DNA of 64,000 bases from Pratylenchus scribneri (GCA_030063045.1 JAQSEB010000117.1:744001-808000), one strand, 5' to 3'. Numbered from the stretch's first letter, positions 13,934-26,291 are shown. The notes: a model not told the origin generated them from the sequence alone. Numbers and translations are program-made.

Positions 13934-14836
13934 TTCTAGAATCTTTTTGTTGTAAAATAGTATTATGGCCAAAAAATTAAAAAGAGAAGGAAGAATCGAA
14001 ATCGAATGAGGATGGAATATAACCACAAATTTATCAAAAAAAATTCTGTGTGGTCAATAAGCCATTTCATTTTCAAGGCCAGAGCCCAGAGCCACATTAA
14101 GCATTTCATTTTCAACATTCAATTTGTGGTTTTATTAGCGAATAGCGATAGTTTCGATGAAAATTTGTATTTGCATAAACTTGAGGTAAAGAAAACCCTT
14201 CCTCCTATTTTATTGATTTTTCTGCTGATCTCTAATGCGAAATACTGCTTAATACATAATGCCATAAATTTGAAATAAATATATTCTGTACTTATTGATT
14301 TGCAAAAGACGCAGCTACTAGCCAGTAGCAGAGAAAAGCAGACATGCGAATGCGACATAGACAGTCTTATTCTATGCTCATGGCGGATTGACATAGAAAC
14401 AGACAATTCATTATTGATTACTCACTCTACCTCTACGCTCTACCTTCATTTTTTTGTCAGCCATTATTTTTACTTAATACTCGCGTGTTGCATTTGCATG
14501 CAATGCACGCCAAATCATTCATTCTCTTTTTTTCACATCAATCAATCGATTGTTGGGTATGGGTGTGTATAAAATAAATAATTTTTTATGCACCCATTGC
14601 ATTGCTATATTTCGATTGGTCATCCAGTCACCAGTCATCACTTCGTCAAAATTATTTTTCCAAAAGCTTCATCACTTTCACTTATCACATATTTTGTGCT
14701 ATAAGCGCTCAAGACAAGAGCACAAAATTTCTTTATCAATTAACATCTAAACATTTTTAAAAATTTAAGCTTAAGAATTTTGCGAATTAAACGATATCGA
14801 GAAATCTTATTTTCGACAAATTAAAACGACAAAATA
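13934..14836. promoter_or_regulatory. divergent promoter region, coiled-coil gene and Argonaute
   Basis: About 900 bp between the start of a minus-strand gene and the start of a plus-strand gene, so it should contain both promoters. It has AGCCATTTCATTTTCAA near 14059 and a related GCATTTCATTTTCAACATT near 14100, a short direct repeat about 40 bp apart. No TATA box or known factor site can be assigned with confidence. Small frames here look like chance. Confidence 0.5.
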
Positions 14837-17800
14837 ATGGAAATGGAAATTGACAAATCGGAGAAAGAGAACAATGAAAACAAAGAGAAGCCAATCGAGA
14901 TCAAAGAAGGTAAGGAGAAGCCAACCGAGATCAAAGAAGGCGAGGAGAAGTCAACCGAGATCAAAGAAGGCAAAGAGGAGATCAAAGATGTCAAAGTAAA
15001 GTCACCCGAGCCCAAAGAAGTCAAAATGAAGTCGGCCGAGACTAAAGAAGCAAAAGTGAAGTCAACCGAGACTAAAGAAGCCAAATTGAAGTCAGCCGAG
15101 TCCAAGGAAGCCAAAGCGAAGTCAGCCGAGACTAAAGAAGGCAAAGTGAAGTCAGCCGAGACTAAAGAAGCCAAAGTGAAGTCAAGCGAGACTAAAGAAG
15201 GCAAAGTGAAGTCAAGCGAGACTAAAGAAAGCAAAGTGAAGTCGGCTCAGCCTTCTGCTGCTGATACAAAGGAAAAGCGAAAGAAACGTCGTCTGGTAAA
15301 ATATAATTATAGATTAAATCATTGATCAATCTTATTTTTTAAAGAAACCAATTGCTGAACCATCGAAGGATTTTCGTATCAAGGAGAATGGTCTCTGCTC
15401 GATTTTCCAAATCAAAGTGGAACCGGGAAAGAAGGCATACCGCTACGATGTGGACATTATGAACATCAGCAAAGAAAAGAATTTGTCAAGAGGAGCGGAT
15501 GAGTAAGCTTTAAATTCTCTTGAAAATTATACCAATCCACAATTATAGTGGTCAACGCGCTCTCCACCGAAACATCTGTTATGAACTGCTCACAGTGACT
15601 TACGGCAAAACTCAGGCTTTTGGATTGCCTCAAGGAGCTGAACTCGTCTACGATTGCAAATCCACAATGTACACATCAGCACCAATCAGCTTAGAAGAGG
15701 TTAAAATTTACTGGCAGCATTTGAAATTTATCTTCTAAATTTAGGCCAAAATACTGATCAAGAATGAAGAGGTCAATGAATATGTTCGCACATACATGGG
15801 CGATGCGGAGTTCAGTGTCGTCATTGTTCCGAATCAGCAAGTGCCGGTTCTCGACATCTCGGATCTTAGTCAATATCAGGCAAAGAAGGCTCTTTTTGAA
15901 GAGGACCGCACTCTGCGCACTTTCCTGGAAATGGCCATCACACAATTTTCCATCAATAAGTCAGTTCGGGGTCATATTTCATTTTAAAATTTACTTCTCC
16001 AGTAATCTCTATTCGCCGGTTGGCCCTGGACGTCTTTATGAAGTGCATCCGGACAATCAACGCAATGCTGGCAATGGAATTGTTCTTCGTTCGGGACTTG
16101 CCAAAGGAGTTCGTGTTGTTCAAAATTATGGAAATCCATCGCCGGCGCTGGTTTTGGACGGTAAGACTATATTTTTATGGACAAAATGAATGATTCAAAA
16201 ATTTTAGCCAAAGTTTCGCCATTCTATGAACCTCAAGAGCTGATTGCAACGGTGATGGCAATTACAAATAATCGTCGTCTCCAAATGGGAGATTGGCCAC
16301 GTATTCGGGCAATTCTTGCGGATGTTCGCGTCGAAGTGATGTTCGCTCGTCATCGCACTTTTGGGATCGGACGCTTCACTGATAAGCCAATGTCTGAATT
16401 GATGTAAGAAACTTCGAAAATTTAAATTAATCGAAAATCAAATTCAGGGTTAACTACCAAGGCAAGAAAATGCCAATGCCCGCCTATTTCCAACGCCGTT
16501 ACGATATCACGCTGCAATTTCCCGATTTTCCTGCACTCATTCCAAATACTCCGGTGCCAAAGGGACGCCCAGTGGAATTGTTCCCGGTCGAGCAACTCAT
16601 TGTGATGGAGGATCAACGTGTACCATTGGAGAGAATGGACAAAAATTTGTCGGCCAAAGTTTTGCATGTGAGTTTATTTTCTTACATAAATGATAATTTT
16701 GGTATAATTCAGGCCAGTTCAATTCCGCCTCATGAGCGTTTCGACAAGATTATGCAACATGCAGGTTAGAAATTTACTAAATATTTCACCTCAATTAAAT
16801 TTTCATTTTAAGCTGAGATGGGCGTCTTCAATGAGACCAATGCAGTGCTTCGAGCTTTTGGCATTACGGTGGTCCAAGAATCAAACCGTGTGGTCGTCGG
16901 TGTCCGGGCATCTCCACGCATTCGTTATGCAAACAATCAAATTGTGGTGCCCAATCCGGAGATGGTAGGGCCAATTTATTCAGTCCTTCGTTGATAATTT
17001 TACTTGATTTTATAGGCTGAATGGCGCAAGGCTGGAGCAGCGACTCAATACTTTGAATGCAAAGAACTTCACAATTGGATTGTGCTTTGTGATAGCCGCA
17101 ATTATGAGCTGGTCGAGCGATTTGTCAAATTGATGATGCAAATGGCCCGCAAACGTGGAATGATAATTGCAATGCGTAAGTTAATAAAATTAGTAGAGGA
17201 AATAATATTTTGTAATTTACAGATCCGACCATCATCACTTTCAATTCGAACAATCCACGCGGATGGCCTGACATGTTTGAACGTTGTGTGAATAAGAATG
17301 TGGAATTTATCATGTAAATTTACATCAAATGATTAATTTTAACATTTTGCTAATTTAGGTTGATCGACAATAAAACGGAGGACACCCATGGACTGCTCAA
17401 ATACTATGAAGCCTACTTCAAAGTGATCACTCAACATGTAATTTATCAATTATTTACATTTTAAACATTAAATTATTTTTCAGGTGACCGTGGAACGCGT
17501 AATGGATGTTGTCAAACATGGAAAAATGCAAACATTGGAAAACATCATCAACAAGTAAGCAAAAATTTGTGGAAAATAGCCATCAATTTTAATTTTAGGA
17601 CAAATGTCAAGAACTTTGGCATCAACTACATTCCACTTTTTGAGCGTTCGGCGGAGCGGTTTTCATTGGAGAAGGGCAAATGTCTTATTGTTGGTTATGA
17701 TGTGGCGCATCCAGGACCGGCAACTCCACAAGAGCGTCGAATGCTGCAAGCAAAGGGGTTCACCTGTGACTCGGTGGATCCATCGGTTGTTGGCGTAAGT

Positions 17801-18710
17801 CACAGTCATTATCATTTTTATTAATTATATTTTTGCTAGATTTGTGCAAATATGGCATCCAATCCCCATAGTTTCGTCGGAGACTATTTCTACCAGGAAT
17901 CGCGCAGAGAGGCCGTGGAAATTGTGCAATTGGCTGAACGAGTCACCTGGATGCTGCAAACTTTGGAGCTGCTTCGTCCACAGGATGCTCGTCCCAAATA
18001 CATGCTCATTCTTCGCGATGGCGTTTCCGAGGGTCAATACAAAATGGTATTTTCTACTCATCAAATTTTATTATTATTATTAATTTTAGGCAATTGAAGA
18101 AGAATTGGAGGCATTCAAACTTGGCTGCCTCAAATATGACGAAAATTACAAGCCGAAGTTCATGTTCGTTGTTGGCACAAAGCGCCATTACAAAAAGTTC
18201 TTCACCACCCGCGAAGGCCAAGTCGTCAATTTGACACCGGGATCAGTGATCAATGAGAAAATTGTTCGTCCCGATTTGCCCGAATTCTTCATGCAATCTC
18301 ATTATCCGATCAAGGCAATTTTAACTATTCAATAATTTCACTCTTAAGTATTTTAGGGAACTGGAAAGCCGGTGGAATATAGCGTGCTTTTAGACGAAAT
18401 TGGAATGACCCAGGATGAATTGCAAGGCTTCCTGAATGGACTCTGCTACACCCATCAAATTGTGAATTGCGCCATTTCCTTGCCTGAGCCAATCTATCAA
18501 GCCGATGAACTGGCAAAACGAGGACGTAACAACTATTTGGCAATGAAGTGAGTTACTATTCCTTAAAACTAATCAATAAAAAAAATTTTCAGGCGCTTTT
18601 TCCCGGCCAAAATTCCACGTAATCGCAATGGCATGGTGGATGTGATACAATTGACGGAGATGCTCTCATATAAGGACAACAAGCTGTCCGGAACTCGATT
18701 CACTGCTTGA
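14837..18710 (+). CDS. worm-specific (WAGO-like) Argonaute
   Basis: About 1,030 residues over some 16 exons with short introns. After a repetitive charged N-terminus come the Argonaute N and linker regions (LPQGAELVYDCKSTMY), PAZ region (about 16.0-16.6 kb; NYQGKKMPMPAYF), MID (about 17.0-17.6 kb; GKMQTLENIINKTNVK) and PIWI (about 17.6-18.7 kb). PIWI keeps the first Asp (GYDVAHPGP, codon at 17699) and the second (LRDGVSEGQY, codon at 18017), but the position of the final catalytic His (HYHVL in human Ago2) is Ser (PVEYSVLL, codon at 18381). Slicing is therefore probably lost. SNPHSFVGDYFYQ is typical of nematode secondary Argonautes, which load 22G RNAs made by RNA-dependent polymerases. By family knowledge it should silence or license germline or somatic transcripts. 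Which C. elegans paralogue it corresponds to cannot be told by eye. Confidence 0.9.
14880..15250 (+). repeat. 30-bp coding tandem repeat in the Argonaute N-terminus
   Basis: Around a dozen copies of a 10-residue unit: first KPTEIKEGKE-like copies (14890-14975), then VKSAETKEAK-like copies (15000-15245). Later DNA copies are nearly identical, suggesting recent expansion. The product is a highly charged, Lys/Glu-rich, Ser/Thr-containing disordered tail. Confidence 0.9.
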
Positions 18711-19179
18711 ATGAGAAGATGGAATGTTGATGATTTTCAATATAATTTAAATATTTTTGAAAGAAACTGATTATTGTTTTTCTTTCTCTTGGACTTAATG
18801 AACCAAGAGCATTAAATTTTCCATTTTAATCTTTTGCGCATAAATATTTTTGTTGATGACAAATTATTTTATTTATTGAATAGTGATTATTATTGATTAT
18901 TAATATCAATCAATATTTTACATTTTGAAAATGATTGAAAGATCATACACACACATTTTTCTTTTCTTATACAATTTTTTTACTGATCATCCAATGATGA
19001 CTTAAAAAAATGCAAAGAAATAATAGTCATTTATTAATATGACTATTTAACAATTTTACCTTTTCAAAATTTAAGAAAGTTACCTCCCTTTCTCATTGTT
19101 CAAATTAAAGAGCAATAATAAACCCATATTAATTTTGTCAATTAAATAAAGCTTGTAAACATTACAGAGAAGTGTAACA
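18711..19179. other. intergenic spacer, Argonaute to chitin-binding gene
   Basis: AT-rich 469 bp with no coding potential that I can see. It holds the Argonaute 3' UTR and the promoter of the following same-strand gene. Several AATAAA-like and ATTAAA-like hexamers occur, so I assign none. Confidence 0.5.
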
Positions 19180-22100
19180 ATGTCAATGTTGATGCTAATT
19201 TTCTTCATAAGCTTACTTACACCAAAATTATTGGCTGAAGGTAATTCCAAATTGACTTCACAGCAGCCGGGTGAACCTCATTGCAAAAACTACCATGAAC
19301 TTTTATCGATTGGGCCATGTCAGAAGAATTTGATTTATTGTCAGGTTAATTCTTTGAAAACATGATTACGTTTTTAATATTGTCAAATCTAGAATGGAAT
19401 GCCGTTGCACCTCAACTGCCCAGAACCATTGATTTTCAACCCATCATCAAAATTCTGCGAAAAACCGGAAGATTTTCTGAAAGCTGCAACAGCACCTTCT
19501 ACAAATACAAATTATCTTCCAATGCCACCACCGAACAACATTTTAATGCCATTTGTTGGCCAGACGGAACCGGAAATTGAACATTCTTATTATTCTGTAC
19601 CGGTACTGATGCCACCAGCACCAAATGACATTCGACCACCTTATGTTGGCAAATTGGAGCCCGAAACTGATGATAATTCTTATTATCCTATTCTGATGCC
19701 ATCAAACGACATTCAACCGATTGGAAGGATGCAACCGGAAATTGATGATGATTTTTCATATCAACCGCCTTTCATTGGAAGGATGCAACCGGAAATTGAT
19801 GATGATTCTTCATATCAACCGCCTTTCATTGGAAGTATGGAACAATCGGAAATTGATGATGATTCTTCATATCGACCGCCTTTCATTGGAAGAATGGAAC
19901 CAGTAACTGATGATACTTCATATTCTGTTCTGCTGATGCCACCAAATGAAATCCAATCGCCTTTTATTGGCAAAATGGAGCCAGAAATGGATGATGATTC
20001 TTCATATTCTGTTTTGGTACCATCAAACGACATTCAACAACAACCACCATTTGTTGGCAAAATGGAATCATCAGAAATTGAGGAGCCTTCATCATATTCT
20101 GTTCTGATGCCATCAAACGACATACAACCACCTTTCATTGGAAGGATGCAGCAGGAAATTGATGATGAATCTTCATATCAACCGCCTTTCGTTGGAAGGA
20201 TGGAACAACCGGAAATTGTGCACAAATACCAACAAGAGCCAGCTAAACCGCAAGATAGTGAGTTGTTTTTTATTGAAAATTAATCAATAATTCTCCCCAT
20301 CTTCAGCTGTGGACAATTCCGAACCAATTTATGATGCGTTCATGGTCGAACACCAACCACGAGAGGAAAGCGAATCTCAAAAACGTAAGTGGTTATTTCA
20401 AAATAATTATCAAAATGATTGATATCCGTTTAGCATTGGTCGACCATTTCAAATCTTCTGCGGATAGTCATTCTTCAAAAATTAGTCCATTTGCCGATTT
20501 TGATCATCCAGCCGATTCTGGCCACAACTCATTCAAACCAAAAATTCACCCACAAATTGTCCATAGCAAATTTGCTCCAATGGACACTCCGGTTGAACTC
20601 GGCCATAACGACATTCAACAACAACCACCATTTTTTGGCAAAATGGAACCAGAAGAAATTGAGGAGCCTTCATCTTATTCTGTTCTGGTGCCATCAAACC
20701 GCATTCGACCATCTTTTGCTGAACATTCTCATCATTCTGATCCGGAACCGAGCTATGCCGCATCAATGGACAAACCCCATGATGAACAATTCGGATATGA
20801 AGAGCGTAAGTGTTTATTAAACTATCAAAATAAATTTTCTCTCTTCAGCCGTGGATGATTCCGAACAAATCTATGCTCCATCAATGGACAAACCCCATAA
20901 TGAGCAATTCGGATATGAAGACTGTTAGTGGTTTATTAATAATTATCAAATAAACCCCCCCCCCCCCCCAATTCAGCTGTGGATGATTCGGAACCAATCT
21001 ATGTTCCACCAGCAATGGACAAATACCAACCTGAGCCAGCAGGACATGAATCTCGAGAGTGTAAGTATTCTTCCTTAGTTATAAAATGATCAAATAACTT
21101 CTCATTTTTCAGCAATGAATGTTTCGGACCAAATCCATGCCATGAATGTTTCGGACCAAATCCTTGCCACCCGCGTGCACAAATACCAACCAGAGCTAGC
21201 TAAATCGCAAGATAGTGAGTTGTTTTTTTATTGATAATTAATCAATAATTCTCCCTCTCTTCAGCTGTGGACAATTTCGATTCCGAACCAATTTATGATG
21301 CATTCATGGTCAAACACCAACCATCAGAGGAAAGCGAATCTCAAAAGCGTTAGTGGTTTTTAAATAATTATCAAAATGATTGATTTTGTTTAGCATTGGT
21401 CGACCATTTCAAATCTTCTGCGGATAGTCATTCTTCAAAAATTAGTCCATTTGCCGCTTTTGATCATCCAGCCGATTCTGGCCACGACTCATTCAAACCA
21501 AAAATTCACCCACAAATTGTTCATAGCAAATTTGCTCCAATGGACACTCCGGTTGAACTCGGCCATGATATTTTCAAAACACGACGAAAACGCTCGACAG
21601 GAATTGATGGCAACAATATGAATGTCTGCTTGGAACTCTATGCAAATCAATTGGTAATTTTTAAACATAAAAGATTGAAACTACCGACATTTATTAGGCA
21701 AATCGTGCAATTACCGGTTATTCCTCAATGAATCAATCATCGCCGCAATGCGTTGCACACCAAATTCCAAATGGATGTCGTCAATTCTACATTGCATGTT
21801 TGGATGGTCGACGGATTAAACGCCATTGCCCAATTGGACTCTACTTTGATCCAAGAATGCAAATCTGCAAGGAACGAGGTCAAATTGCCACATGTATGGT
21901 TCATCCAACACCAAAGGCATTGCTCCAATCGTCATTTCTTCAACAACAACAAAAACCGACCATCCAAACATCTTACGAACAACCTCAAAAACCGACCACC
22001 CAAATGCCTTACGAACATCCTCGACAACAAAAACCAACGACACAGGCACCTTATGAACAACCTAAAGCCACCAACGAAAAAGACCAACCCAAAACCATCA

Positions 22101-22892
22101 ATGCATATGGCACTTCGATCAATACCTCATCTGCAACGATCTACTCAACCGTTTCAACCAAAAATGCTTCAATTTTGCCGACCACTGTTATACCATCGCC
22201 CATTCCTCGTCGTCTACAACAGAAGAAAGGAATGATTAAGCAAAAGCCTCAAATGCCTGTGCTCTATCCCTACGGCAACTTCCCGGAAAAGTTTTGTTCG
22301 GAATTGCCGAATGGTTTTTATAGACATCCAAAGAATTGTTCCCGGATTGTTCAGGTTTTCTTTATTAGCACAAAATTTTCCAATTAAATTTCAATTTCAG
22401 TGTTTTGGCCATGAACTCTTCGAATATCCATCTTGCCAGCATGATTTGGCCTTCAATCAACTCACCGGCGTTTGTGACTATCCTGCGAATGTTCCCGGAT
22501 GCTCTCAGCTGGATGGAAGTGATCAATTTGACTTTGCGATCTCTGAGACGGAAATTGGTCTTCAAAATGACATTGATGATGAGCAGCAAGGTAAATAAAT
22601 ATTTAAAAAATACTAAATTTAATTTAAATAATTTGAAGAAATTGCATCCTCTTCGACTACAAATTCCACTTTACATCATCAATCAACACCATCTACATTG
22701 GATTCAATTGGTGCATGTGCTGGCGGTCATTCTCATGGCGACCACATCGAGCATCCTGACCATTGTTCAGCCTTCCTCCGCTGTGTTTGGGGAAAATTAG
22801 TGCCAATGAGCTGCCCCAAAGGAACTGCTTTCAATCCGATGCTCAGCGTTTGTGACTACCCAAATCGTGTGCCGAATTGCCAAATTCAATAA
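19180..22892 (+). CDS. secreted multi-domain chitin-binding (CBM14) protein
   Basis: Roughly 1,000 residues. The ATG at 19180 starts a signal peptide (MSMLMLIFFISLLTPKLLAEG). A first peritrophin-A/CBM14-like module follows (about 19.26-19.46 kb; five of the six Cys visible), then a long repetitive acidic region and small repeated exons. A basic cleavage site KTRRKRS lies at about 21.58 kb (furin-like). Three clear C-terminal CBM14 modules follow, at about 21.75-21.9, 22.29-22.5 and 22.7-22.89 kb (for example CSELPNGFYRHPKNCSRIVQ). CBM14 modules bind chitin. In nematodes such proteins occur in the eggshell (CBD-1, CPG types), pharynx and other chitin sites. With an Argonaute and a meiotic kleisin beside it, an eggshell role is attractive but inferred. 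The furin-like site would release the three-module C-terminal part. Confidence 0.85.
19720..20220 (+). repeat. imperfect coding repeats, PPFIGRM.PEIDDDSSY type
   Basis: Within the chitin-binding protein, units of about 57-84 bp begin FIGRM or FVGKM, then a Glu/Asp-rich run, then SSY. Some carry an extra SVLMPSNDIQ segment. Neighbouring copies around 19730-19870 are almost identical in DNA. Confidence 0.85.
20221..21566 (+). repeat. tandem exon-intron duplication, offset about 957-960 bp
   Basis: The block at 20221-20606 recurs at 21178-21566 with few differences, including the intron between them (ending CAGCTGTGGACAATT). Both encode VDHFKSSADSHSSKISPFA and a following HP..DSGH region. Between the two copies sit short exons that are themselves related (MDKPHDEQFGYEE and MDKPHNEQFGYED). 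The gene has grown by copying whole exon-intron units. Confidence 0.9.
20955..20969 (+). repeat. 15-bp poly-C tract in an intron
   Basis: Uninterrupted run of about 15 C inside a short intron of the chitin-binding gene, just before the AATTCAG acceptor. Confidence 0.9.
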
Positions 22893-23042
22893 TCAACAAC
22901 CACCCATCATTGACTGACAAATCCACCCCTTTAATTGACTTTCCTTAATCATAATTTTCTCATCCACTAAATTCCAATTTATATCTTTATTTCTATATTG
23001 ACTAGTTTTATATTTATACTTTGTTTTCATTATTAAAACATG

Positions 23043-23048
23043 AATAAA
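23043..23048 (+). terminator. candidate polyadenylation signal, chitin-binding gene
   Basis: AATAAA about 150 bp after the stop codon, in a T/A-rich 3' flank. The REC8-like start codon lies only about 140 bp further on. Confidence 0.4.
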
Positions 23049-23185
23049 AATGGAATAAACAATAAATATATTTTGATCAATCAATAATTATACTGTATAT
23101 ATGGGCCAACTTAGCCATTATATTTTTGATATAATTCTGTTAAAACTTGAAATAAGAAAATATTTAGAAAACTGCCGTTAAAACA

Positions 23186-26051
23186 ATGTTTTTCTCTTAT
23201 CAATTATTGGTCCGGAAGAATAGCAGCTTTGCAGTGATTTGGTAAGTAATGTAATCTCAAATTTATATAATAATCAATAATTTCGAAACAGGCGTTATAT
23301 GCACGATCGAAGCAGTCGGATGAAAGTCACCAAGAAGGAATTGCTCTCTGTTGATATCAACCAGGCATGGTAAGTGAAATAATTTAAAAAACTCAAACAA
23401 TTCCTTTTTTAAAGTGATGATTTGCGCAATTATGTGCCAACGGGGATATTGGCAAGAGAGGAATTGTTCAACAAAATGTCACTTTATTTGCTTGCTCAAC
23501 TTTCCTACGGTGTAACCCTGGTGCTCCGTGTCCATGCTGACTATTTGATTGGTTTGTTTATTAGTAATTATGCTTATCAAATTATATTTTTTTAATTCAG
23601 CTGATTTGGAATCTTTCCTCAAAAGTTTGCAACGTTTTCCGGTGGAAGAACTCATGGCTGACGGAGAAACAGTGAAGACGCCGAGCCATAGGAAGAAGCG
23701 CAAAGTGGGAGATGTGGCTTTGGAAGAATTGGAACAACTCGCAGTCAAAGGAGTGCCTGATGGAGAAGAAGATGAGGAATTTGAAGAAAGTCGAAAGAAA
23801 CGACGCAAATCGAGGATTACAAAACCTTCTTTGCTGAATCTGAACGATCCGGTTGGTTTTTTTTGTAATAAAATGAGGAATTAAATTAATTAATATTAGG
23901 CTTTAAAATACATACATCAAAATAATCGATATTTTTAAGTCTAGTATATTAATAAAAGTTGGGTCTTGGGTTAATCGCGGTTTGGAACCATATATCACTT
24001 TATGGCCAATAACCATAGGGCAGTTTAAGGGGAGCGACAATGTGACTCGTTAGCGCATTGGTATGTCGCTCGCTTTGATGTAGGAGGAAACGGCAGCGGA
24101 GGTCCCGGGTTCGAATCCTAGGGGTGTATAACAATTTTTTAATTATGTTTTTTTATTTTTTTTTCTTTTATTTTTCACATTTTAGAGTGCCTATGTGGAC
24201 CATCAAGTGCCTGGTTCTGCGCCCCGTGTGCAGCCGATTGAAGATCTGAACCAATTGGATGATATGTTCATGGACCAAAGTGACATTCGACTTCCACCTT
24301 GGCCACCACTCGAGGGAGAAGAATTTCCGCCAACTCATCGTGTGCCAGAGGAGATTGCATGCGATGTTCAGCCAAAACAACCCAAATTGTCGAGGGCAAC
24401 CATTTTGTCAGTTGGCGAAGAGAGCTTCATGCATGAATTGGAAATGGCAATTGCTGGAACACCGGAAGAACAACAACAGGAACAGCAAGAAGGACCGCAG
24501 CCAATAACCGAGGTCAATCCAAGCAATTAATCATTTTTACTTATCAATTTGTTATTTTAGATTGCAATTCCGGAGGAAGAGAATCCGGAACCGCCAATTG
24601 AACATGTACGTGAGCCAGTCTATCGCCAAAATGCTTCAATGTTGGAGGAGGACAACATAATGTTGCAGCAATCGCTTTCGCTCGATCATGACATAATCCG
24701 CCTTGAAGCCTTGCCCGATGTTCAACAAGTTCCACAACGGGGTCCACAACGAAAAGTGCGCCGGCCCAAACATCTCATCGTCGATGAGAAAATGGAGCTG
24801 ACCAATGTTATCATTATAAATATTTTTATTAATATTAATTTTATTTTAGGAAGAAATGGCACAAAATTTGGCAAATTATTCGGACACTTTGCGTAATCGG
24901 GAGAAATTTCTTGAGGAACTTAGGCAAACGGAGCGAGAAAAGATGCCAACTCTGAAGGAATTGCTCAATCCACGTCCATTGTTCCTTCCAGGTTTGAAAT
25001 TAATATTTAGAATTTGATTTGAAGTTATTTAGGAATAAGCGAGGAATTGTACCCGCTGTTCGACACAGTTCTGAAGGAAGTCTATGAGCGCCCACTTAGT
25101 GAGTTTATTTATGATTAATCCAACAATATAAAGTTATATTTAAGCTTACGAAGAAGGAATAAGAATGACCGATGATGAAATGCGTGTTCGCCGTCTTCCC
25201 GTGGATGTGGCAACTCTTTCGCTTCGTACAACGCCCACCAAGGATCGAACAGTGGATGAGAGCATAATTCAATTGCAAGAAATCAGCCAATTGGTTCCAC
25301 CAACGCCAACAACGGAGAAAGGCCCGAAGATCTCGGTTGCGGATTTTAATCCATTTGTTGATGATGGTCAAGGCGAATTCGAACAACCACCACCACAACA
25401 ACAAGAACCACCATTTCGCCCATCCACTCCACTTGAGCCGGAAAAGACTCGTCATGCTCGCGAAACAATGCAAACTTTGAGCTGTAAGGAATCAAAATTG
25501 CACAACCAAAAATAATTAAATTATTTTTAAGCTCGTGCCACTGATTTGCAGCCTCCGCTGATGGAGGAGTCTTATGTTCAGCCGATGATGGAATTGAGCT
25601 TGGATGCTGGAGACTTCATTGAGGACATTCAGCTGCAACGCGAATCAATTTTGGTCAAACCATCGCCGGATGAACCGGAAGAAGGATGGCTGGACGAGGA
25701 GATGGATCAACTTTACGAGTAATTTTTTTTGGGGAATTCCATTAATTCCCAATTATTTTTAGCGCTATTGTGGCCGAACACAATGAAACTCAAAAACCAA
25801 AACTCTTTTACGATGATATAGTCGAGAAGCAAGAGGTGAAGATGAGCAAGAAACAGGCGGCGCGCAAATTCTACACACTTCTGAGTAAGTTATTATTCCT
25901 TCCAGAATTTTAATAATGATTTTATAATTTAGAATTGTTGAAGCACAGAAAAGTGAAAGCTCAGCAGAGGAAGGGTGGATATACTCCGATCGAAGTGCGC
26001 GTCCCAGGGATTATTGCTGCCGAAGAGAAGAAGAAGCATCGAGAATCATAA
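23186..26051 (+). CDS. rec-8: meiotic cohesin kleisin, REC8-like
   Basis: About 670 residues over some 11 exons. The N-terminus, MFFSYQLLVRKNSSFAVIW then RYMHDRSSRMKVTKKELL, and NKMSLYLLAQLSYGVTLVL match the Rad21/Rec8 N-terminal domain that binds SMC3. WRYMHD in place of WLAAH, and the motif order, favour REC8 or RAD21L over mitotic RAD21. The middle is acidic and disordered with a basic KKRRKSR patch. The C-terminus, KKQAARKFYTLLKLLKHRK then YTPIEVRVPG, is the winged helix that binds the SMC1 head. Kleisins close the cohesin ring, and REC8 holds sister chromatids in meiosis until separase cuts it. Several D/E-x-x-R sequences could be separase sites, but none can be chosen by eye. A COH-3/4-type paralogue is the main alternative. 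One intron (about 23.85-24.18 kb) is much longer than the rest and holds a tRNA-like sequence. Confidence 0.82.
24044..24125 (+). pseudogene. tRNA-like element (A and B boxes) in a REC8 intron
   Basis: TAGCGCATTGG at 24051 fits an A box and GGTTCGAATCC at 24109 is a perfect B box, 47 bp between them. GCG and CGC near 24053 and 24066 can form a D stem. The expected acceptor-stem complement is not present and the T stem has one mismatch. It is more likely a tRNA pseudogene or the head of a tRNA-derived SINE than a working tRNA. It lies on the sense strand of the host gene. Confidence 0.55.
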
Positions 26052-26203
26052 TTATATTTGCCAAAACCAAACCAAGAATCAGCAATTTTTTTGGATTAAT
26101 TGTCAAAAACATTTCAATTATTTAAATGATGCCACAATATTATGCCTTTTCATTTCAACAAAGCAATTATCAATTTACCTTTTCATTTCATTAAAACCAA
26201 TTG

Positions 26204-26209
26204 AATAAA
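26204..26209 (+). terminator. candidate polyadenylation signal, REC8-like gene
   Basis: AATAAA about 155 bp after the stop codon, and only about 85 bp before the start codon of the next gene. This tight spacing could mean a shared transcription unit. Confidence 0.45.
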
Positions 26210-26291
26210 AATTTTGGTAAAAAAAGTCTATCAAATTTTCCATCACCTTTTTTTAAACTCATTTTCCTCAAATCCTCAACGAAAAAAAATT

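Noticed and set aside
14821..15234. Minus-strand repetitive frame opposite the Argonaute tail
   Set aside because: Mirror of the 30-bp coding repeats; the plus frame continues into clear Argonaute sequence.
24044..24125. Functional tRNA gene
   Set aside because: B box is perfect but the acceptor stem does not pair and the T stem has a mismatch.
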